This document shows positions 1-5,787 of a DNA stretch of 12,871 bases, one piece after another; position 1 is the stretch's first letter, and each line of letters starts with the position of its first letter. The stretch comes from JAMLIN01 sp041676645 (GTDB lineage: Bacteria > Pseudomonadota > Gammaproteobacteria > Burkholderiales > Burkholderiaceae_E), in the NCBI GenBank assembly GCA_041676645.1, contig JBAYRO010000092.1, forward strand, positions 1-12,871, read 5' to 3'. The position numbers were made by a program, and so were the translations under genes. The notes under the pieces are model-generated. The model made no database searches. It was given only the letters and a program-made list of their open reading frames with translations, and was not told where the DNA came from.

Positions 1-102
1 CGCCTGCTCGCCGCGGAAGGCGGGATAGCCGAAGACGGTCCGGAGTCGATCGAGCGCGCGGGGGCCGAGCCCGGCTTCGGGCGGCCGTGCGCTCGGGCTC
101 AT
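1..102 (-). CDS. recQ: ATP-dependent DNA helicase RecQ, N-terminal fragment (cut by window edge)
   Basis: Only the first 34 codons are in the window; the gene runs off the left edge. They read MSPSARPPEAGLGPRALDRL and then RTVFGYPAFRGEQA. The LRTVFGYPAFRGEQA stretch matches the start of the RecQ helicase core, where an LxxxFGYxxFRxxQ signature precedes Walker A; E. coli RecQ has FGYQQFRPGQ there. RecQ is a 3'-5' superfamily 2 helicase acting in recombination and fork repair. I chose the ATG at 102-100 because a GAGGGGG Shine-Dalgarno-like tract lies 5 nt upstream and the helicase motif follows in frame. The first 12 codons belong to the 80-bp tandem repeat described separately. The helicase, RQC and HRDC domains cannot be seen here. 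The identification rests on one short motif, so it is good but not certain. Confidence 0.75.
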   Translation of the reverse strand, partial: MSPSARPPEAGLGPRALDRLRTVFGYPAFRGEQA

Positions 103-182
103 GTTGCCCCCTCGTCGCTGCGCGCCGGTCCCCCCGTGGAGGACGCGAGCCCGGCTTCGGGCGGGCGTGGGCTCGGGGTCAT
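99..182 (-). other. Upstream mini-ORF B, 27 codons, ending on the recQ start codon
   Basis: The ATG at 182-180 opens a 27-codon frame starting MTPSPRPPEAGLASST. It ends in TGA at 101-99, overlapping the recQ ATG (102-100) as ATGA. A GAGGGGG tract lies 5 nt before its ATG, as for recQ itself. The geometry is typical of translational coupling or re-initiation. Expression is not shown, and the frame may simply be a product of the repeat. Confidence 0.35.
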
Positions 183-262
183 GTTGCCCCCTCGTCGCTG
201 CGCGCCGGTCCCCCCGTGGGGGACGCGAGCCCGGCTTCGGGCGGCCGTGCGCTCGGGCTCAT
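179..262 (-). other. Upstream mini-ORF A, 27 codons, in the recQ leader repeat
   Basis: The ATG at 262-260 opens a 27-codon frame starting MSPSARPPEAGLASPT and ending in TGA at 181-179. That stop overlaps the ATG of mini-ORF B as ATGA. Its first 12 residues equal the N-terminus of recQ because it is a repeat copy. It has no clear Shine-Dalgarno sequence, as the bases upstream are GGCGGCGTTGCCGC. Whether it is translated is unknown; it may be a by-product of the duplication. Confidence 0.3.
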
Positions 263-382
263 GCGGCAACGCCGCCGGGGGCGGGACGGGGGTTCATGGC
301 AGGCGGGGGATTCGGGGCCCGGCGCGATGCGCGCGAGCCGGCATGCGCGACCATGGAGGCGTCGCGCGGCGGGGCGGGGATA

Positions 383-655
383 TCAGCGACGGCGCGGCGG
401 CGGGCGGCGATTGCCCATGGGACGGGGCCCGGACGTATCCTTGTGGCGGAAGCTGATGCGTCCCTTGGTGAGATCGTAGGGGGACAGCTCCATCGTCACC
501 TTGTCGCCCGCGAGCACCCGGATGCGGTGCTTCTTCATCTTGCCCGAGACATAGGCATTGACCTCGATCCCGTTGTCGAGGATGACGCGAAAGCGCGCAT
601 CCGGCAGCATCTCCGCTACCGTTCCTTCCATCTCGATCAGTTCTTCCTTGGCCAT
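383..655 (-). CDS. infA: Translation initiation factor IF-1, long-tailed paralogue
   Basis: This 90-residue protein begins MAKEELIEMEGTVAEMLPDA and contains RFRVILDNG, SGKMKKHRIRVLAGDKV and SPYDLTKGRISFRHK. These are the hallmark segments of the S1/OB-fold IF-1, which binds the 30S A site and assists IF-2 and IF-3 during initiation. Classical IF-1 has about 72 residues; this one continues for about 18 more, ending GNRRPPPRRR. Betaproteobacteria often carry a second infA with such a basic tail, and I infer that type here. The ATG at 655-653 is chosen because MAKEELIE is the conserved N-terminus, and an AGGA lies 8 nt upstream. An open frame extends upstream to 784 but has no IF-1 character. 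recQ follows on the same strand, and the EncFtn gene is divergent. Confidence 0.93.
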   Translation of the reverse strand: MAKEELIEMEGTVAEMLPDARFRVILDNGIEVNAYVSGKMKKHRIRVLAGDKVTMELSPYDLTKGRISFRHKDTSGPRPMGNRRPPPRRR

Positions 656-854
656 CGGCAAATCCTGTAGGTTCGGTCGGGCGCTTCGGCTCGCTGGCGA
701 GGACGGCGGCCAACCGGGAATGCATCGGCAACGGTACGGCCCGCTCCGGTGCGCCGCATCGGGCACCGGCCGCGACCACTGCATCCGGCCGCCGCTACCA
801 GCCCTGTTGGTGTACTGCGCTGTCGATCCGTCGGGACGGCGGAGCCGATCGAGG

Positions 855-888
855 GATGATCGGCATGGGGATCCGGTGCCGGATCATC
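855..888. promoter_or_regulatory. Bulged inverted repeat (possible operator or RNA hairpin)
   Basis: GATGATCGGCA (855-865) can pair with TGCCGGATCATC (877-888) across an 11-nt spacer, with one bulged base. There is no T-run after either arm, so it is not a classical intrinsic terminator. It lies between divergent promoters, about 120 bp upstream of the EncFtn start. Its role is unknown. Confidence 0.35.
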
Positions 889-903
889 AGGCCTGCTTGC
901 GAT

Positions 904-918
904 CTGCGTGCAACGCAG
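904..918. promoter_or_regulatory. Short perfect dyad CTGCGT-GCA-ACGCAG (possible operator)
   Basis: CTGCGT (904-909) and ACGCAG (913-918) are perfect reverse complements around a 3-nt centre. The dyad sits about 90 bp upstream of the EncFtn gene and 16 bp from a minus-strand TTGACA hexamer (940-935). A transcription-factor site is plausible, but a dyad this short can occur by chance. Confidence 0.25.
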
Positions 919-1004
919 CCCGCGCGTGCCGCCCTGTCAACAGCGCATTATATCCGACCACCGCCCGGGCTGCGCTATCCTTCCGGGCAACAAGGGAGGA
1001 TGCC

Positions 1005-1307
1005 ATGGCGAACGAGGGTTATCACGAACCGATCGGAGAGCTGAGCGACGAGACTCGCGACATGCATCGGGCGATTACATCGCTGATGGAGGAGTTCGAG
1101 GCCGTCGACTGGTACAACCAGCGCGTGGATGCCTGCAAGGACCCGGAGTTGCGGGCGATCCTGGAGCACAATCGCGACGAGGAAAAGGAGCATGCGGCCA
1201 TGGTGCTCGAATGGATCCGCCGTCGCGATCCCGTCCTCGACCACGAGCTGCGCGATTTCCTCTTCACCGACAAGAAGATCGTCGACGAGAACCACAGCCA
1301 CGACTAG
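1005..1307 (+). CDS. Encapsulated-ferritin-type (EncFtn) ferroxidase, no shell gene nearby
   Basis: This 100-residue, mostly helical protein closely resembles the EncFtn family, whose prototype is Rhodospirillum rubrum Rru_A0973. Shared segments are HEP near residue 7, LMEEFEAVDWYNQRVDACKDP (split: LMEEFEAVDW, YNQRVDACKDP) at 27-47 and HNRDEEKEHAAMVLEWIRRRD at 55-75 (core NRDEEKEHAAM). By alignment from memory, E30, E60 and H63 correspond to the ferroxidase ligands E32, E62 and H65, and E32/W36 to E34/W38. In the family, two-helix subunits assemble into a ring that oxidises Fe(II) for storage inside an encapsulin shell. The start is fixed by AGGGAGG 5 nt upstream. Neighbours are divergent infA and convergent miaA, with no encapsulin gene. 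The C-terminus ends KKIVDENHSHD and shows no typical cargo-loading peptide. Confidence 0.88.
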   Translation: MANEGYHEPIGELSDETRDMHRAITSLMEEFEAVDWYNQRVDACKDPELRAILEHNRDEEKEHAAMVLEWIRRRDPVLDHELRDFLFTDKKIVDENHSHD

Positions 1308-1309
1308 GC

Positions 1310-1366
1310 GTCGCTGCCAGCGGGCCGCGGGGGCGGGCTATCGTCGCGGCCAGCGGGCCGCGGCGG
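1310..1366. repeat. 24-nt direct repeat at the miaA 3' end, 33 bp apart
   Basis: Positions 1310-1333 and 1343-1366 agree at 22 of 24 bases (shared core CCAGCGGGCCGCGG at 1317-1330 and 1350-1363). The right copy encodes the last residues of MiaA, and the left copy lies beyond its stop (1340-1338) and just after the EncFtn stop. The 33-bp offset equals 11 codons, consistent with a small tandem duplication. No terminator is visible in this convergent gap. Confidence 0.6.
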
Positions 1367-2327
1367 CCGCCAGCACCCGGTCGCCGGCCGACGGGTCGAG
1401 GCAGTCGACCACGATGCGATCGGGCATCGAGCGCAGCCAGGTCAGCTGCCGCTTGGCGAGCTGGCGGGTCGCCGCCACGCCGCGCTCCAGCAGGGGGCGC
1501 AGCGCCGGATCGCGCGGATCCCGGGCCGCCCGCGGGTCGCAGCCGGGATGCTCCGCCAGCCAGGCCCAGGCCTGGCGGTAGCCGACGGCGCGCATCGAGG
1601 GCAGGCCGGGATGGAGATCGCCGCGGGCCATCAGCCCGGCCACCTCGCCGAGCAGGCCGGCGGCGATCATCGCCTCGAAGCGGGCGGCGATCCGCCGATG
1701 CAGTTCCTCGCGCCGCGAGGGCTCCAGGCTCAGCAGCACCACCGGGGCGGGCGGCGAGGCCGCTGACGCCGGCGCCGCATGCAGCGCGGACAGCGGCTGG
1801 CCGGTCAGCTCGAAGACCTCGAGCGCGCGCTGGATGCGCTGCGAATCGCCCGGCGCGAGCCGGGCGGCGGTGGGCGGATCGATCGTGGCCAGTCGCGCAT
1901 GCAGGGCCGGCCATCCCCGTGTCGCGGCCTCGGCGTCGAGCCGGGCGCGGATCTCGGCGTCGGCGCCCGGCAGGGGCGCGAGTCCGCCCGCGAAGGCCTT
2001 CGCGTAGAGCATGGTGCCGCCCACCAGCAGGGGCAGCCGGCCGCGTCCGATGATCTCCAGGCAGAGCCGATGCGCATCGGCGGCGAAGCGCGCCGCCGAA
2101 TAGGCTTCGGTCGGTTCGAGGATGTCGATCAGGTGGTGGGGGACGACGGCGAGTTCGACCGGTCCGGGCTTGGCGGTGCCGATGTCCATGCCGCGGTAGA
2201 CGAGCGCCGAGTCGACGCTGATGATCTCCACCGGATGATGGCGGGCGAGCAGCATCGAAACGGCGCTCTTGCCCGCGGCGGTGGGCCCGAGCAGCATCAG
2301 GATCGGCGGCGCGCCGGCAGTGGCCAT
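1338..2327 (-). CDS. miaA: tRNA dimethylallyltransferase MiaA
   Basis: MiaA transfers a dimethylallyl group to N6 of A37 in tRNAs that read UNN codons (i6A37). The 329-residue protein has the P-loop GPTAAGKS at 14-21, then DSALVYRGMDIGTAKP at 39-54 around the catalytic aspartate, GGTMLY at 103-108, SQRIQRALE at 162-170, MRAVGYRQ at 245-252 and RQLAKRQLTWLR at 288-299, all family signatures in the usual order. Length is normal (about 300-330). A short Asp/Arg/Pro-rich segment near 260-275 looks like a lineage-specific linker. The ATG at 2327-2325 lies 9 bp after the mutL stop on the same strand, so mutL-miaA is probably one transcript, an arrangement common in proteobacteria. Confidence 0.97.
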   Translation of the reverse strand: MATAGAPPILMLLGPTAAGKSAVSMLLARHHPVEIISVDSALVYRGMDIGTAKPGPVELAVVPHHLIDILEPTEAYSAARFAADAHRLCLEIIGRGRLPLLVGGTMLYAKAFAGGLAPLPGADAEIRARLDAEAATRGWPALHARLATIDPPTAARLAPGDSQRIQRALEVFELTGQPLSALHAAPASAASPPAPVVLLSLEPSRREELHRRIAARFEAMIAAGLLGEVAGLMARGDLHPGLPSMRAVGYRQAWAWLAEHPGCDPRAARDPRDPALRPLLERGVAATRQLAKRQLTWLRSMPDRIVVDCLDPSAGDRVLAAAAARWPRR

Positions 2328-2336
2328 CCCCGGTTC

Positions 2337-4211
2337 TCAGCGTCCGCGCAGGAACCAGCGGTCGATGTCGGTGAGCGGGAGCTGCACCCAGGTGGGACGG
2401 CCATGGTTGCACTGGTCGGCCGACGCCGTGCGTTCCATTTCGCGCAGCAGCGCATCCATCTCGCCGATCGACAGCCGCCGGTTGGCGCGCACCGCCCCGT
2501 GGCAGGCCATGGTCGCGAGGAGTTCGTCGCGATGGGCTTCGATCGCGCGGCTGGAGCCATGCTCGCGCAATTCGTCCAGAACGTCGCGGGCGAGCGCCGC
2601 GGCATCGGCCCGCGCCAGGGCGAGCGGCACCCGGCGCACCGCGATGGTGGTCGGCGAGATCGGGTCGAGTTCCAGGCCGAGCGCCGCGATCGGTTCGCGA
2701 TGCTCCTCGGCGCAGCGCACCGCGAGTTCGTCGACCCGCAGGGTTACCGGGATGAGCAGGGGCTGGCTCTCGACGCCGTTCGCCGCGGCCGCCTTGAGCT
2801 TTTCGTAGACGATGCGTTCATGGGCGGCATGCATGTCGACCACCACCAGGCCGTCGGCATTCTGCGCCAGGATGTAGATGCCATGGAGCTGCGCGATCGC
2901 GAAGCCGAGCGGCGGTATCCCGTCGGTGTCCGTGGAGCCGGCCTCGCCGCCCTGCGCGACGTCCGGCTCGAACGCGCCCAGTGCCGCGCGGATCGCCGTG
3001 AGCGCCGGTGCGCCGCCGGGCCCGGGCGTGCGCTCGCCGGTCCAGGAACGGCCGGTGGCGGGCCAGTTCCCCCCTGCCTGCGCGAGCCTCGCCTCGCCCG
3101 CGCCTGCCGCCGGCACCTCGAGCCCCAGGCCGTCCTGCGACTGTGCGGGCAGGTGGTGGGCCGGCGCCCGGGCGGTGGGCATGGCGGGCGCCCGGGCTTC
3201 GCCGGCGCCGGTGCGCAGGGCGTCGCGCACCGCAGTGAAGACCAGCCGGTGCACCGCCTGCGAGTCGCGAAAGCGCACCTCGGTCTTGGCCGGGTGGACG
3301 TTGACGTCGACCAGCGCCGGGTCGAGCGCCAGCGACAGGACGTAGGCGGGATGGCGCTCGCCGTGCAGGACGTCGGCGTAGGCCTGGCGAACCGCATGCA
3401 TCAGCAGGCGGTCACGAACGAAACGGCCGTTGACATGGAAGTACTGGCGATCGGCGCGGGCGCGGCTCGCGGTGGGCAGTCCGAGCAGTCCGTGCAGGCC
3501 ATGGCCGGCGTCGCCGCGCCCCAGCACCCGGTGGGCGTCGCGGAAGTCGGCGCCCAGCCCGGCGAGCGCGCGCGCCTGCCAGTCGCCGGCCGGCCATTGC
3601 TCGGTCCGGCGGCCATCCACCACCAGGGCGAAGCCGATCCCGGGATGGGCGATCGCGACCCTGCGAAACGCCTCCACGCAATGGGCCGATTCGGTGGCCG
3701 CGCTGCGCAGGAACTTGCGGCGGGCCGGTGTGTCCGCATAGAGATCGGCTACCTCGACGACTGTGCCCTGGGTGCCGGCCGCCGGTGCGATCGCGCCGCT
3801 GCGCCCATCGATCCGCCAGGCGGAATCGGCGCCGGCGACCCGGCTGGTGATCGAGACGCTGGCCACCGAGGCGATCGAGGCGAGCGCTTCGCCACGAAAA
3901 CCGAGCGACGCCACGCGCTCGAGCTCGGCGAGCGAGCCGATCTTGCTGGTGGCATGGCGGGTGAGCGCGAGCGGAAGCTCGTCGGGCGGGATGCCGATGC
4001 CGTCGTCGCTGACGGTGATGCGGCGTATGCCGCCTTCCTCGATGCGCAGCTCGATGCGGCGCGCGCCGGCATCGATCGCGTTCTCGAGGAGCTCCTTGAC
4101 CACGGAGGCCGGGCGCTCGACCACCTCGCCGGCGGCGATCTGGCTCACCAGCATGTCGGGCAGGGGGGTGATCGGCCGTCGCGCGGCCGGCGGACTCTGC
4201 ATCGAGGCCAT
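2337..4211 (-). CDS. mutL: DNA mismatch repair protein MutL, endonuclease-motif type
   Basis: The 624-residue MutL has the GHKL ATPase N-terminus: IAAGEVVERPASVVKELLEN around 25-44 with E43 and N44, DDGIGI at 69-74, GFRGEAL at 104-110 and KTEVRF at 309-314. A variable Ala/Pro-rich linker covers about 335-430. The C-terminal dimerisation domain has DMHAAHERIVYE at 459-470, ACHG at 569-572 and CNHGRPTW at 601-608. These match the motifs of MutL proteins with a latent nicking activity, with M in place of the usual Q in DQHAA. MutL couples MutS mismatch recognition to strand removal. The frame opens with ATG at 4211, but a second in-frame ATG at 4202 (codon 4) is preceded by TATAAT and is a serious alternative. 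No Shine-Dalgarno sequence precedes either. miaA follows 9 bp downstream. Confidence 0.97.
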   Translation of the reverse strand: MASMQSPPAARRPITPLPDMLVSQIAAGEVVERPASVVKELLENAIDAGARRIELRIEEGGIRRITVSDDGIGIPPDELPLALTRHATSKIGSLAELERVASLGFRGEALASIASVASVSITSRVAGADSAWRIDGRSGAIAPAAGTQGTVVEVADLYADTPARRKFLRSAATESAHCVEAFRRVAIAHPGIGFALVVDGRRTEQWPAGDWQARALAGLGADFRDAHRVLGRGDAGHGLHGLLGLPTASRARADRQYFHVNGRFVRDRLLMHAVRQAYADVLHGERHPAYVLSLALDPALVDVNVHPAKTEVRFRDSQAVHRLVFTAVRDALRTGAGEARAPAMPTARAPAHHLPAQSQDGLGLEVPAAGAGEARLAQAGGNWPATGRSWTGERTPGPGGAPALTAIRAALGAFEPDVAQGGEAGSTDTDGIPPLGFAIAQLHGIYILAQNADGLVVVDMHAAHERIVYEKLKAAAANGVESQPLLIPVTLRVDELAVRCAEEHREPIAALGLELDPISPTTIAVRRVPLALARADAAALARDVLDELREHGSSRAIEAHRDELLATMACHGAVRANRRLSIGEMDALLREMERTASADQCNHGRPTWVQLPLTDIDRWFLRGR

Positions 4212-4215
4212 TATA
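4210..4215 (-). promoter_or_regulatory. -10-like TATAAT overlapping the mutL start
   Basis: On the minus strand TATAAT (4215-4210) overlaps the first possible mutL ATG and lies 7 nt before the second ATG (4202-4200). If it is a real -10 element, transcription would begin at about that second ATG, giving a leaderless mutL mRNA. No good -35 hexamer is visible at 16-18 bp. Confidence 0.3.
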
Positions 4216-4285
4216 CGAGGCTGCCGTCGGGCGGCCGACAGGCCTCGGCGAGGCAGATGTCACCGAATCGGGCCGGGTGTGCGAG

Positions 4286-4291
4286 TATCAT
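4286..4291 (+). promoter_or_regulatory. -10-like TATCAT before the DedA-family gene
   Basis: TATCAT lies 8 nt upstream of the ATG at 4300, and no Shine-Dalgarno sequence is present (the bases before the ATG are CGCAGCCC). The spacing would place the transcription start at or next to the A of the ATG. No -35 match was found. Confidence 0.25.
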
Positions 4292-4299
4292 CGCAGCCC

Positions 4300-4989
4300 A
4301 TGGACTGGGCTTCCCTCATCGATATCTTCCTCCATCTCGACAAGCACCTCGAGGCGGTCGTGCAGACCTACGGCGTGTGGGTCTACGCGTTGCTGTTCGC
4401 GATCATCTTCGTCGAGACCGGCCTGGTGGTCATGCCGTTCCTGCCGGGCGATTCGCTGCTGTTCGTGGCGGGCGCCGTCGCCGGCGTGGGCGGCCTGGAC
4501 ATCGGCTTGCTGATGCTGCTGCTCACGACGGCGGCCATCCTCGGCGATGCGCTGAACTATTCGATCGGACGCAAGGTGGGGCCCAGGGTCTTCGGCTGGG
4601 AGCAGTCGCGCTTCTTCAATCGCGCCGCCTTCGACCGCACCCATGCCTTCTACGAGCGGCACGGGCCGATCACCATCGTGGTGGCCCGCTTCCTGCCCTT
4701 CGCGCGGACCTTCGCGCCCTTCGTGGCCGGCGTCGCCCAGATGCACTATCCGCGCTTCGCCTTCTACAACATCGTCGGCGGCATCCTCTGGGTCGTCAGC
4801 CTGACGACCCTCGGCTTCCTGTTCGGCAATACCGAATGGGTGCGGGCGAACTTCTCGCTGGTGGCGCTGGCCATGATCATCATCCCGGGCCTGCCGGCGG
4901 TGTTCGAGGTTCTTCGCCAGTGGCGCCGGAGCCGGCGTGCCCGCTTTGCCGCAGGCGCCGGAGAATCAGGAGCGACCCCGCGAGGGTGA
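4300..4989 (+). CDS. DedA family (VTT domain) inner-membrane protein
   Basis: This 229-residue multi-pass membrane protein begins MDWASLIDIF. It shows FVETGLVV near 37-44, PFLPGDSLL at 46-54, GDALNYSIGRKVG at 82-94 and RFLPFARTFAPFVAGV around 130-145. These are the SNARE-associated/VTT signatures of the DedA family. Hydrophobic spans lie near 27-45, 52-85, 140-175 and 185-200. DedA proteins act in membrane lipid homeostasis, cell division and proton-motive-force maintenance, and some recycle undecaprenyl phosphate. The specific substrate here cannot be told. In E. coli, loss of two DedA proteins (YqjA, YghB) impairs Tat export of amidases, which is notable because a Tat-type amidase gene lies close by. 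The gene diverges from mutL across an 88-bp gap. Its last 110 bp overlap the convergent NUDIX gene. Confidence 0.93.
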   Translation: MDWASLIDIFLHLDKHLEAVVQTYGVWVYALLFAIIFVETGLVVMPFLPGDSLLFVAGAVAGVGGLDIGLLMLLLTTAAILGDALNYSIGRKVGPRVFGWEQSRFFNRAAFDRTHAFYERHGPITIVVARFLPFARTFAPFVAGVAQMHYPRFAFYNIVGGILWVVSLTTLGFLFGNTEWVRANFSLVALAMIIIPGLPAVFEVLRQWRRSRRARFAAGAGESGATPRG

Positions 4990-5674
4990 ATTCCCCGCGG
5001 CCGATCCGCTCGACGAGCGCGCCGGCGTCGAGGCATTCGAAGCCGGTGACTTCGCCGTCCCGATTGCGCGGCATGAAGCCCGTATCGAAATCGGCTTCGA
5101 AGCCCACCAGGTCCTCCACCATGTAGCCCTCGGCCAGCGGCCGGACGATGCGCAGGGCCGGCCCGTCGATGCGGCGCATGGCCACGCCGGTGTCGATTCC
5201 CGCCTCTTCGGCTGCTTCCCGGCGCATCGCCTCGTCGAGCGCCTCCATCCGCCCGTCGCCGGCTCGGGCATCGAGGCCCACCAGGCCGCCGGCCAGGCTG
5301 TCGAGCCGGCCCGGATCGACGGCCTTGTCGGGCGCCCGGCGCTGCACCCACAGGCGGGCGCCGGCGACCCGGCCGAGCAGGTGCACTGCGATGGTGCGCA
5401 GGCCGAGGACCCGCATCGTCGCCCGTTCGATGCGCCCGAGCACGGCGCCGTCGGCGGCGAGCACCGGCAGCGATTCGCCGCGCCAGGGCCCGAGCCGGCC
5501 GGCATCGCGCAGCGCATGCGCGATCGCCGCCAGCCGGGCATCGATCGCGCCGGCCGAAACGGGATCCGCGGCCCGGTCGGGACCGGGTCGAAGGGCGAGG
5601 ACGTGGTCGTCGAGCGTGAGGCCCGCTACCGAACGCGCCAGCAGGCGGGCATCGTCGGGCTCCACCGAGCCCAC
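4880..5674 (-). CDS. NUDIX hydrolase with DUF4743-like N-terminal domain
   Basis: NUDIX hydrolases cleave nucleoside-diphosphate-linked and related pyrophosphates. The C-terminal half has LWVQRRAPDKAVDPGRLDSL, AGGLVGL and the Nudix-box core AMRREAAEEAGI, followed by MPRNRDGEVTGFECL. This layout, an N-terminal domain then DKAxxPGxLDxLxxGG, is typical of DUF4743/NUDIX proteins. Eukaryotic relatives (yeast YJR142W, plant NUDT20/24) are linked to thiamine-type diphosphates. The substrate here is unknown. The coordinates use the first standard start, GTG at 5674-5672, giving 264 residues. However, the conserved region RIGFAVDGRPVGSVEPDDARL begins upstream (RIGFAVDGRP precedes this GTG), so the true start is probably further up, perhaps CTG at 5791 overlapping the amiC stop. 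The 3' end overlaps the DedA-family gene by 110 bp, and the tail SGHAGSGATGEEPRTPPAGP looks unconserved. Confidence 0.85.
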   Translation of the reverse strand: MGSVEPDDARLLARSVAGLTLDDHVLALRPGPDRAADPVSAGAIDARLAAIAHALRDAGRLGPWRGESLPVLAADGAVLGRIERATMRVLGLRTIAVHLLGRVAGARLWVQRRAPDKAVDPGRLDSLAGGLVGLDARAGDGRMEALDEAMRREAAEEAGIDTGVAMRRIDGPALRIVRPLAEGYMVEDLVGFEADFDTGFMPRNRDGEVTGFECLDAGALVERIGRGEFTLAGSLLILRRLRQSGHAGSGATGEEPRTPPAGPG

Positions 5675-5787
5675 CGGCCGGCCGTCGACCGCGAAGCCGA
5701 TGCGCGGGCGCGCCGGCGCGATGGCGGCCGCCGCCAGGGCGCGTTCATGCAGGGCCGCGACGCGCGCCGCGTGCCCGGCGGCGTCGT

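Larger units (their letters stand above)
67..262. repeat. 80-bp tandem repeat, about 2.45 copies, spanning the recQ start
   Basis: The units begin at 67, 147 and 227 (GAGCCCGGCTTCGGGC each time), giving a period of exactly 80 bp. Units 1 and 2 are full length and differ at about four positions. The third covers 36 bp and is identical to unit 1 over that stretch. Each unit contains, on the minus strand, a GAGGGGG ribosome-binding-like tract, an ATG and the first 12 codons of recQ. GAGCCCG and CGGGCTC form an inverted repeat within unit 1, so each unit may fold into a hairpin. Because 80 is not a multiple of three, the copies put their ATGs in different frames. Confidence 0.9.
656..1004. other. 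Divergent intergenic region between infA and the EncFtn gene
   Basis: This 349-bp stretch has no convincing coding sequence; the frames crossing it are open only because of high GC. It must hold the infA promoter (minus) and the EncFtn promoter (plus), but I cannot assign either firmly. It contains a bulged inverted repeat at 855-888, a perfect 6+3+6 dyad at 904-918, an AT-rich patch with TTATAT at 948-953, and a strong AGGGAGG ribosome-binding site at 993-999 before the EncFtn ATG. Confidence 0.6.

Noticed and set aside
263..382. Possible additional small gene between the recQ repeat and infA
   Set aside because: The 120 bp are GC-rich with open frames in several directions, but no ribosome-binding site, motif or family resemblance.
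912..940. Minus-strand TTGACA (940-935) as the infA promoter -35
   Set aside because: At 17 bp the -10 would be TGCGTT, which matches TATAAT at only two positions, and it is over 250 bp from infA. A perfect TATAAT nearby (952-947) lies on the wrong side of it.
1779..5126. A 1115-codon plus-strand open frame antisense to miaA, mutL and others
   Set aside because: It runs opposite mutL and miaA, has Arg/Gly/Ala/Asp-rich low-information sequence with no recognisable domain, and crosses both mutL and the in-frame-offset DedA gene. Long antisense frames are expected in DNA of about 70% GC.
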